Source: Muribaculaceae bacterium
Lineage (GTDB): Bacteria; Bacteroidota; Bacteroidia; Bacteroidales; Muribaculaceae
Direction: 5' to 3'
DNA length: 9,038 nucleotides
NCBI GenBank assembly: GCA_017619255.1
Contig: JAFZSS010000118.1
Coordinates: forward strand, 1-9,038
The translations under genes and the position numbers were made by a program. The notes beneath the pieces were generated by a model that was not told where the DNA came from, made no database searches, and worked only from the letters and a program-made list of their open reading frames with translations. This document shows positions 1-5,478 of the stretch, piece by piece. The first letter of the stretch is position 1. Every line of letters begins with the position of its first letter.

Positions 1-1614
1 GAGGGAATCGAGTTGCTTCTTCTGCAAGAAGTCGTATATGCCACCCAAATGCTCGCGCACACGATGTTCGCCAAACTCATAGACCTTGTTGACGATGCCG
101 TTGAGGAAGTCACGGTCGTGGGACACGACGATGACCGTGCCGTCAAAGGCTTGGATGGCTTCCTTGAGCACATCCTTGCTGGGCATGTCCAGATGGTTGG
201 TGGGCTCGTCGAGGATGAGCAGATTGACGGGCTGTAAAAGCAACCTAATCATTGCCAAACGGCTTTTCTCGCCACCGCTCAGCACCTTCACTTTCTTGTC
301 GGCTGCCTTGCCACCGAACATGAACGCACCCAGGATATCATTGATGCGGGTGCGGATATCGCCCACGGCCACATAGTCGATAGTATCGTGAACGGTCAGT
401 GTTTCGTCAAGCAGTTGCGCCTGATTTTGAGCGAAATAGCCGATTTTTACATTGTGACCAATCTGCAGTTTGCCGTCAAAGGGAATTTCACCCATGATGC
501 ACTTGACCAGCGTGGATTTGCCTGCACCGTTTTTGCCGACAAAGGCGACTTTCTCGCCCCGCTTGATGGTGAAAGTCACATCGTGGAACACATTCAGGCT
601 GCCATAGTCCTTGCGTAGGTCCTCGGCAATGATTGGATAGTCACCGCTGCGGGGTGCCGGCGGGAACTTGAGCCGCATGCGTGAGCGGTCCACCTCATCG
701 ACCTCGATGCGTTCCAGTTTCTCGAGCATCTTGATGCGGCTTTGCACCTGCACCGCCTTGGTCGCCTTGTAACGGAATCGCTCGATGAAATCCTCGGTAT
801 CGTGGATAAGTTTCTGCTGGTTATCATAGGCGCGCATTTGCTGCTCCACACGCTCCTTGCGCAATTCCACGAACTGGCTGTAATTCACTTTGTAATCATA
901 GATCTTGCCCAGGGATATTTCGATGGTCCGATTGGTCACATTGTCTATGAATGCGCGGTCGTGCGAGACAAGCAGCAGGGCACCGTTGCGATTTTTCAGG
1001 AAGGTTTCCAGCCACTGGATGGACTCAATGTCCAAGTGGTTGGTCGGCTCGTCGAGTAACAACACATCGGGACGGCGCAACAGCAGCTTGGCCAGCTCGA
1101 TGCGCATACGCCATCCACCGCTGAACTCGCTTGTGGGTCGATTAAAGTCGCTGCGCTCAAAGCCCAAACCCGTCAGGGTCTTCTCAATTTCGGCTTCGAT
1201 ATTCTCGCTTTGCATCAGGGTGCGCAGCTCGGTCTTCTCCGCCACACGCTCAATGAGCTCTTGGTAGTCCTCGCTGTCATAGTCGGTGCGCTCGGCCAGC
1301 TCTTGATTCATGTGGTCGATGGCGGCATCCATCTGCTGCAGGTGCTCAAAGGCCCGCGCCGCTTCTTGCTTGACGGTGAGCGTATCATGAATCTGCATTT
1401 GCTGCGGCAGATAGCCGATGGTGATGTCGGCTTGGCGTGCAACGGTGCCGCTGGTGGGCAATTGCTCACCAGTGATGATGCGGAGCATGGTGGTCTTGCC
1501 GGCGCCATTCTTGCCGACAAGCGCGATTTTGTCCCGCTTGTTGACGACATAGCTGATGTTCTCGAACAGCACTTGGCTGCCGAATTCAACTTTAAGTCCC
1601 TGAATAGAAATCAT
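1..1614 (-). CDS. ABC-F family ATP-binding protein (C-terminus off the left edge)
   Basis: This soluble twin-ATPase belongs to the ABC-F family, whose members bind the ribosomal E site and rescue or modulate translation; they are not transporters. The visible part is 538 residues with no stop. The first ATPase domain has Walker A at 34-42 (GKNGAGKTT), signature FSGGW at 164-168, Walker B with DEP at 188-190 and switch SHDR at 217-220. The charged inter-domain linker, about 240-320, contains the family's ERFRYKATKA stretch at 278-287. The second domain has Walker A at 360-368, signature LSGGEKSR at 445-452, Walker B ending DEPTNHLD at 469-476 and SHDR at 498-501. Both catalytic glutamates (189 and 470) are present, so it should be an active ATPase. 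Roughly 100 C-terminal residues are expected to be missing, judging from Bacteroidota homologues. The ATG at 1614 is supported by the TATCTTTG box just upstream. Housekeeping and antibiotic-protection subtypes cannot be told apart here. Confidence 0.95.
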   Translation of the reverse strand, partial: MISIQGLKVEFGSQVLFENISYVVNKRDKIALVGKNGAGKTTMLRIITGEQLPTSGTVARQADITIGYLPQQMQIHDTLTVKQEAARAFEHLQQMDAAIDHMNQELAERTDYDSEDYQELIERVAEKTELRTLMQSENIEAEIEKTLTGLGFERSDFNRPTSEFSGGWRMRIELAKLLLRRPDVLLLDEPTNHLDIESIQWLETFLKNRNGALLLVSHDRAFIDNVTNRTIEISLGKIYDYKVNYSQFVELRKERVEQQMRAYDNQQKLIHDTEDFIERFRYKATKAVQVQSRIKMLEKLERIEVDEVDRSRMRLKFPPAPRSGDYPIIAEDLRKDYGSLNVFHDVTFTIKRGEKVAFVGKNGAGKSTLVKCIMGEIPFDGKLQIGHNVKIGYFAQNQAQLLDETLTVHDTIDYVAVGDIRTRINDILGAFMFGGKAADKKVKVLSGGEKSRLAMIRLLLQPVNLLILDEPTNHLDMPSKDVLKEAIQAFDGTVIVVSHDRDFLNGIVNKVYEFGEHRVREHLGGIYDFLQKKQLDSL

Positions 1615-1636
1615 GCCAAGCTCGTAATTTTGCCCG

Positions 1637-1644
1637 CAAAGATA
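1637..1644 (-). promoter_or_regulatory. Bacteroidota -7 box for the ABC-F gene
   Basis: Read on the minus strand this is TATCTTTG, an exact match to TAnnTTTG. It ends 22 bases before the ATG at 1614, predicting a short leader of about 15-20 nt. No convincing TTG -33 element lies at the usual 19-21 base spacing. That position falls inside the inverted repeat at 1657-1686, so a protein or structure at the repeat could affect this promoter. Confidence 0.55.
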
Positions 1645-1656
1645 CACAAAATCCTG

Positions 1657-1686
1657 CAATCCAGAGCTTCTGTGTGCTCTGGATTG
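1657..1686 (-). terminator. Perfect 11-bp inverted repeat after the methyltransferase gene
   Basis: The arms CAATCCAGAGC (1657-1667) and GCTCTGGATTG (1676-1686) are perfectly complementary around an 8-base spacer. In the methyltransferase transcript the hairpin begins about 37 nt after the stop codon and is followed by CAGGATTTTG, so the T-run is short and displaced. It may be a weak terminator or a 3'-end stabilising hairpin. Because it also covers the expected -33 region of the ABC-F promoter, an operator role is the alternative. Confidence 0.5.
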
Positions 1687-1722
1687 TCAAGATATTCCAG
1701 TAATTTTGATTTCCTCGTGTTG

Positions 1723-2883
1723 TCAGAACAGGCTCAGCGGCTTGGCCTCGGTGCTGGCAGAGGCTTTCTTAATGTAGTCGGGGTTGATGTCGATGCCGAT
1801 GCTGCGCAGGTTCATCTCATAGGCAATCTTGCAGGAAGTGCCGGTTCCGCAGTAGGGGTCGAGCACGATGCCACCGTGGGGGCATGTGGCGACAAGTGGC
1901 AGGCGATAGAGCGTGTCGGGAGCCACGCAGTAATGGGCGATGCCCGAGCGTTGTACACCGATGGTCCACACATCGCTGGGCACCATCAATTGGTGCTCTT
2001 TGCCCTTAGCGGGTTTACTATGGCTCTTGCCGTCGTTGCGCATGATCAGCGCGAAGGTGCGGCGCAGTTCTTCATCATTATAATAGAAATCTTCATCCTT
2101 GACCAGGTGGAACATGAATTCGTGCACCTTGCGCAGGTGGTCTTGGCTGCCTTGGGGCGATGTCGTGGTCTTGTTCCAGACCACCTCGTTAACCAGTCGC
2201 CAACCCTGGCGGTCCATCATCTGCAGCACCACGCGCCATGGAATTCCTTGTACAAAACCGTCGGTGGTGTCGTCACCCATGTTGAGCCATAGCGAGCCTT
2301 TAGGCTTAAGCACGCGCCAGGCCTGTGCCATGGTCTGCAGCAACTCGTTCACAAAATCCTCCTTGGATGTCGCTGTGATGCTTTCGGTACCCTGGCTGCG
2401 GCGGCGCCAGTAGGGTGGTGTGGTCACGATGCAGTCGATACTCTCGTCCTCGATGCGCTGCATGACTGTGGCGGCATCGCCCTGCTCATAATGGGGCATG
2501 ACCGATCGGCCTAGGCTTGCAACCAGGCCGTGTTTGACTATCGGACCGGCAGGTTTGGGGGGTGCTGCTGTCATGTCGGGAGATTGTGCCTCAGCGGCGG
2601 TTTCGCTATCGAGCATGCCGCTGAGTAGAGAGGCGGCGCGGGTTGCCATCTTGTCATGGGCAATGTGTGAGTAGGCTTCATCGGCCAGCCACATCGCAAC
2701 CAACTCGTCAGGGTCGGTCTTAAAAAGACGGGCAAGCCTAAGTACCTGTTCGCGCTTGGGTCGCCGCTCGCCGTGCTCGTAGCGGCTATAGGCAGGCACA
2801 TCCACACCGATAGCCTTGGCAAGATCCTTTTGCTTCTTGCCGCTCTCGATGCGTAACTGTTTGATTTTGTCCGAGAATAACAT
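1723..2883 (-). CDS. XRE helix-turn-helix fused to beta-class amino DNA methyltransferase (solitary)
   Basis: This 386-residue protein combines two modules. Residues about 4-60 form an XRE/Cro-type helix-turn-helix (KKQKDLAKAIG, then YSRYEHGERRPK). A poorly conserved, Ala/Pro-containing linker covers about 75-120. Residues about 125-375 are an N4/N6-type methyltransferase that transfers methyl from S-adenosylmethionine to a base amino group. Motif IV TTPPYW at 154-159 precedes the AdoMet-binding motif DPYCGTGT at 342-349, the order of the beta class. TPPY rather than DPPY points to N4-cytosine more than N6-adenine, but this is inference. All key motifs are intact and it looks active. No endonuclease, specificity subunit or Vsr nuclease is adjacent, so it appears to be an orphan methyltransferase. 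The HTH may repress its own promoter, as the N-terminal domains of some 5-methylcytosine methyltransferases do, or assist target recognition. The ATG at 2883 starts immediately before the HTH, so the start is well supported. Confidence 0.88.
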   Translation of the reverse strand: MLFSDKIKQLRIESGKKQKDLAKAIGVDVPAYSRYEHGERRPKREQVLRLARLFKTDPDELVAMWLADEAYSHIAHDKMATRAASLLSGMLDSETAAEAQSPDMTAAPPKPAGPIVKHGLVASLGRSVMPHYEQGDAATVMQRIEDESIDCIVTTPPYWRRRSQGTESITATSKEDFVNELLQTMAQAWRVLKPKGSLWLNMGDDTTDGFVQGIPWRVVLQMMDRQGWRLVNEVVWNKTTTSPQGSQDHLRKVHEFMFHLVKDEDFYYNDEELRRTFALIMRNDGKSHSKPAKGKEHQLMVPSDVWTIGVQRSGIAHYCVAPDTLYRLPLVATCPHGGIVLDPYCGTGTSCKIAYEMNLRSIGIDINPDYIKKASASTEAKPLSLF

Positions 2884-2911
2884 AGTGGTGATGATTTTAG
2901 AGAGGATAATT

Positions 2912-2945
2912 CAAGTAAAGGCAATGATTCTGTGTGTTACAAAAA
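2912..2945 (-). promoter_or_regulatory. Possible -33/-7 promoter for the methyltransferase
   Basis: On the minus strand TTTTTG (2945-2940) is followed after exactly 20 bases by TTTACTTG (2919-2912). This resembles a -33 TTTG and a degenerate -7 TAnnTTTG with correct spacing, but the -7 box departs from consensus at two fixed positions. The predicted leader up to the ATG at 2883 is almost free of G and should be unstructured, as is usual for Shine-Dalgarno-independent starts in Bacteroidota. A non-consensus box would suit a gene kept low or regulated. Confidence 0.35.
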
Positions 2946-2989
2946 GATTGCCCTATCTGGTCTGGTAAGCAAAGCGCCCCCAGGAGTTG

Positions 2990-3451
2990 TCATTTTTTCT
3001 TCTTGCGACGGTGCTGGTAACGCCAGTGATGCTGTATCGAGTGGTACAGGTAGTGGCGGAAGGGGTGCAATAGCCAGAAGTGGTAAAACAGGAAGGCCAT
3101 TGCGGCGCCAAGGGCGGCTGCAAAAACATTTTCGCTCTGGAAGTCATCATGACCTCTTGTGTAGAACATCAAGCCAATTTCCATGACCAAGGCAAGTACA
3201 GCCGACATGGCTGCAATGGCTATCTCTTGATTGATCTTACTGTGGTGGGGCAGGCGCGATTTGGCATAGTCCAAGATGATGACTAAAGCCGTGACAAAAT
3301 ACAGGATGAAGTGTCCCACCTGTTCAGCGTGCGGGAAAACATTTAAGGATTTGACACCAAGAGGATTTCTCACGAAAGTGAAGAATATGACTATCAGTAT
3401 CATGATGATCGATAGTACTCCGTTTGGTATGGACAGAATGAATGATTTCAT
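2990..3451 (-). CDS. VanZ family membrane protein
   Basis: This 153-residue inner-membrane protein resembles the VanZ-like family, whose founder confers low-level teicoplanin resistance but whose chromosomal members mostly have no known role. Four hydrophobic segments are visible at about 11-27, 44-62, 76-96 and 109-128. The family signature is recognisable at the start of the second segment (GHFILYFV at 46-53), and in the loop before the fourth segment (TRGHDDFQSEN at 98-108, then GAAMAF at 115-120). The cytoplasmic or periplasmic tail from 129 onward is unusual: it holds histidines at 129, 133, 137, 141, 142 and 147 and ends in HRRKKKK. The ATG at 3451 follows a G-poor, AAC-rich leader and lies about 37 bases after a TACTTTTG box. 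It is transcribed towards the methyltransferase but separated from it by 106 bp, so co-transcription is possible but not evident. No glycopeptide-resistance genes are nearby. Confidence 0.85.
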   Translation of the reverse strand: MKSFILSIPNGVLSIIMILIVIFFTFVRNPLGVKSLNVFPHAEQVGHFILYFVTALVIILDYAKSRLPHHSKINQEIAIAAMSAVLALVMEIGLMFYTRGHDDFQSENVFAAALGAAMAFLFYHFWLLHPFRHYLYHSIQHHWRYQHRRKKKK

Positions 3452-3487
3452 GCGTGGTTGTTATGTTGTTGTTTTATTTTCAAACTG

Positions 3488-3495
3488 CAAAAGTA
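3488..3495 (-). promoter_or_regulatory. Bacteroidota -7 box for the VanZ-like gene
   Basis: The minus strand reads TACTTTTG, an exact TAnnTTTG match, 36 bases before the ATG at 3451. The predicted leader of roughly 30 nt consists almost only of A, C and T, including AACAACAACATAACAACC, and should be unstructured. A -33 TTG at the usual spacing is not evident. Confidence 0.5.
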
Positions 3496-3518
3496 GTGAT
3501 TTTTGTTTTTGTAGAGCC

Positions 3519-3534
3519 TTTTTGAGGTCAAAAA
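3519..3534. repeat. 16-bp near-perfect palindrome in the divergent promoter region
   Basis: TTTTTGA (3519-3525) and TCAAAAA (3528-3534) are perfect inverted arms around GG. The element lies about 24 bases upstream of the VanZ -7 box and about 56 bases upstream of the -7 box of the rightward small gene. It has the size and symmetry of a dimeric regulator site, but A/T tracts make chance symmetry more likely. No neighbouring regulator can be assigned to it. Confidence 0.3.
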
Positions 3535-3590
3535 ATGTAATACTTCTTGTAAATTAATTAATAATGTGACTCGGGATGACGCTTTTTTTG

Positions 3591-3598
3591 TAAATTTG
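3591..3598 (+). promoter_or_regulatory. Bacteroidota -7 box before the small membrane-protein gene
   Basis: TAAATTTG matches TAnnTTTG exactly and follows a run of seven T. It ends only six bases before the ATG at 3605, so transcription would begin at or very near that ATG, implying a leaderless or nearly leaderless mRNA. The in-frame ATG at 3566 lies upstream of the box and is therefore unlikely to be the start. Confidence 0.5.
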
Positions 3599-3604
3599 CG
3601 ACAA

Positions 3605-3922
3605 ATGAGCAGCTCAAAGGATTTCTGGCAGATGACAAGACGGGAGAGGCGAGGCAGTATCGTTGTGCTCGTCCTTATCGCTTTATTGTTGGCCATTACT
3701 GCGTTGGTGCGTTCTTGTCGTACTAGTGTGGTTATTCCTGCCGAACAACTGCAGAGTTTCGAGCGACAGACCGACACGGCAACTGTTGTCATGGGTGACC
3801 GTCAATCTGCTTCCAAGAAACGGACCAAAGCTCCTGTTGCGAAGCGTAAACCGAAGTCAAAGCCTGCCAAGTCGAAGCCGAGCCCTGAACCACGGCGCAT
3901 GGACCCCGTTCCCCAGTTTTGA
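3605..3922 (+). CDS. Small single-span membrane protein of unknown function
   Basis: This 105-residue protein is not recognised as a known family. It has a short polar N-terminus (MSSSKDFWQMTRRERRG), one hydrophobic segment at about 17-35, then a soluble tail rich in Lys, Pro, Arg and Ser (about 69-98) ending in DPVPQF. The arginines before the span suggest the N-terminus is cytoplasmic and the tail periplasmic. The N-terminal pattern, aromatic residues then RRERRG and a hydrophobic stretch, resembles the membrane anchor of Bacteroidota ComEA-like helix-hairpin-helix proteins as I recall them, but no helix-hairpin-helix follows. It may be a reduced relative. I chose the ATG at 3605 because the TAAATTTG promoter box at 3591-3598 excludes the in-frame ATG at 3566. 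The ATG at 3632 is a possible alternative. It is 99 bp upstream of the symporter in the same direction, with no terminator between them. Confidence 0.65.
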   Translation: MSSSKDFWQMTRRERRGSIVVLVLIALLLAITALVRSCRTSVVIPAEQLQSFERQTDTATVVMGDRQSASKKRTKAPVAKRKPKSKPAKSKPSPEPRRMDPVPQF

Positions 3923-3962
3923 CTTGTTGGAACATGATATGTCAGGAATTCTGTAGAATGAA

Positions 3963-3993
3963 TTGCTCGTTTCACAAATTCTGCCTACTTTTG
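3963..3993 (+). promoter_or_regulatory. Bacteroidota -33/-7 promoter for the symporter gene
   Basis: TTG at 3963-3965 and TACTTTTG at 3986-3993 are separated by exactly 20 bases, fitting the Bacteroidota sigma-ABfr promoter well. Transcription would start near 4000, giving a leader of about 22 nt before the ATG at 4022. The short palindrome ATTCTgtAGAAT (3948-3959) sits immediately upstream of the -33 element. Confidence 0.65.
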
Positions 3994-4021
3994 CGACAAT
4001 TCTAATAAACCGAGAGATACT

Positions 4022-5365
4022 ATGAGTAAACGAGCTGCTTTTGCTACACGCGTGGGCGCCATTGCTGCGGCAGTGGGCTCGGCGGTGGGTCTGGGAAACA
4101 TCTGGCGTTTCCCTTACGAGGCAGGCGTGAATGGCGGAGGTGCCTTCATCCTTGTGTACATCGTCTGCATCCTGATCATGGGAATTCCTGTGATATTGAG
4201 TGAGTTCATCATCGGTCGGTCGACCCACAGTAACATGAAGGCTGCCTTGAGGACTTTGTCCCCTGGCAAGAAGTACTATCTGTTCACCTATGTCTGCATC
4301 TTGGGCAGTTTTGTCGTCATCGGCTTCTACAGCGTGGTGTGCGGCTGGATTATCGAGTATCTGTACCAAGCGGCTTTGGGCAATTTGAGCGAACATTCGT
4401 CTGCCGAATATTCGGAAATGTTCAATGGGCTTATTTCCAATCCATGGCGCTGTGTGGGGTGGACGATGCTCTTTTTGGTGATTAATTTCATCGTGATGAG
4501 CCGTGGCATTGAGAAGGGTATTGAGCGAGTGGCAAGCATCATGATGCCTCTGCTGTTCGTTATCTTGATTGTGTTCTGTGTCAATTCATTGCTGTTGCCT
4601 GGTGCAAGCAAGGGACTCGATTTCTTGTTCTCTCCCGACTTTTCCAAACTCACATGGAAAGGCGTTCTCGAAGCCTTGGGACAGGCCTTCCTCTCGTTGT
4701 CTATCGGTATCTCATGTTTGGTGACCTACAGTTCCTACTTTGATGACAAGACCTCATTGGTCAAGGATGCCGCAACGGTGGGAATACTTGACACGATGGT
4801 GGCCATCCTGTCAGGCGTGATGATTTTCCCGGCCGTGTTCTCCTTCGGTGTGGAGCCGACCGCTGGCCCAAGCCTCATCTTCGAGGTGCTGCCCAGCATT
4901 TTCCAGCAGATGACGGGTGGTTATTTCTGGGCTTTGCTGTTCTTCCTGCTCGTGTTCTTCGCCTCGTTGACTTCTACCATCTCGTTGAGCGAGATTCCCA
5001 TCACCTTCATGATCGAGGAGCACAAGATGTCACGCCCACGCGCCATTTTGTGGACAGCATTGATCACTTTTGCGCTTGCTGCAGTGGCCGCGTTGTCGTT
5101 CAATGTGCTTGATGACATTAAGCTGTGGGGTAAGAACATCTTTGATATGATGGACTATGCCGCCAGCAACATCTTCATGCTGCTGGGCGGCCTGTTCACG
5201 GCAGTGTATGTGGGATGGATTCTCGACCGAAAAGTCATCCGCGACCAGCTCACCAACGGCGGCAAGTTGAAGGGAGCCATGGAGCCGTACCTCATTTTCT
5301 GCTTGCGCTATGTCGCCCCGGTATCCATCATCTTCATCTTCCTCTATCTTACCGGGATCATCTGA
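4022..5365 (+). CDS. Neurotransmitter:sodium symporter family transporter (SNF/NSS)
   Basis: This 447-residue inner-membrane protein belongs to the LeuT-like NSS family, which imports amino acids or related amines with Na+. The first helix carries the family hallmark GLGNIWRFPYEAG at 23-35, including Asn26 and the extracellular-gate Arg29. The central helix equivalent to LeuT TM6 reads GQAFLSLSIG at 220-229. The helix equivalent to LeuT TM8 carries LTSTIS at 316-321, where Thr317 and Ser318 match the Na2-site Thr/Ser pair. About eleven to twelve hydrophobic segments fit the bacterial 11-helix type, and the length is normal. The position equivalent to the substrate-pocket LeuT Phe253 appears to be Leu224, which may alter substrate preference. 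Tryptophan, tyrosine or branched amino acids are all possible; the substrate cannot be read from sequence. The gene has its own promoter and an intrinsic terminator at 5395-5443. Confidence 0.93.
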   Translation: MSKRAAFATRVGAIAAAVGSAVGLGNIWRFPYEAGVNGGGAFILVYIVCILIMGIPVILSEFIIGRSTHSNMKAALRTLSPGKKYYLFTYVCILGSFVVIGFYSVVCGWIIEYLYQAALGNLSEHSSAEYSEMFNGLISNPWRCVGWTMLFLVINFIVMSRGIEKGIERVASIMMPLLFVILIVFCVNSLLLPGASKGLDFLFSPDFSKLTWKGVLEALGQAFLSLSIGISCLVTYSSYFDDKTSLVKDAATVGILDTMVAILSGVMIFPAVFSFGVEPTAGPSLIFEVLPSIFQQMTGGYFWALLFFLLVFFASLTSTISLSEIPITFMIEEHKMSRPRAILWTALITFALAAVAALSFNVLDDIKLWGKNIFDMMDYAASNIFMLLGGLFTAVYVGWILDRKVIRDQLTNGGKLKGAMEPYLIFCLRYVAPVSIIFIFLYLTGII

Positions 5366-5394
5366 TTGTTATCAGACAATTATTACAACGAATC

Positions 5395-5443
5395 AACGAC
5401 CTGGACAACAATGGATATGAAAGTTGTTCAGGTTGTTTTTTTT
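5395..5443 (+). terminator. Intrinsic terminator of the symporter gene
   Basis: The arms 5395-5409 (AACGACCTGGACAAC) and 5423-5437 (GTTGTTCAGGTTGTT) pair over 15 positions, two of them G-U wobbles, around a 13-base loop. They are followed directly by a run of T to 5443. The hairpin begins 30 bases after the symporter stop codon. On the opposite strand the wobbles become A-C mismatches and no T-run follows the stem, so it should act mainly in the rightward direction and stop transcription entering antisense to recQ. Confidence 0.85.
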
Positions 5444-5471
5444 GTTTGATGAAGAAAGGATTGTTTGATGA
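5442..5471. repeat. Tandem-like 11-bp direct repeat beyond the recQ stop
   Basis: TTGTTTGATGA occurs at 5442-5452 and again at 5461-5471, 19 bases apart start to start. The pair lies between the symporter terminator and the recQ stop codon. It may be a small duplication or chance; no function is evident. Confidence 0.4.
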
Positions 5472-5478
5472 GGGACGA

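Noticed and set aside
1210..2292. Long plus-strand reading frame of 360 residues
   Set aside because: It runs antisense across the end of the methyltransferase and the start of the ABC-F gene, both of which carry complete family motifs in their own frames; its composition is that of a reverse-strand shadow.
1723..3451. A complete restriction-modification or defence system around the methyltransferase
   Set aside because: The flanking genes are a VanZ-like membrane protein and a translation-factor ATPase; no nuclease, helicase or specificity domain is present on this side, and RecQ is a standard repair enzyme several kilobases away.
2990..3451. Glycopeptide resistance locus suggested by the VanZ-like gene
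   Set aside because: No VanA/H/X/R/S-like genes are present, and VanZ-family proteins are common in bacteria without resistance.
3566..3604. Extended start for the small membrane protein at 3566
   Set aside because: The extra 13 codons contain the consensus promoter box at 3591-3598, and the hydrophobic anchor pattern is complete from 3605.
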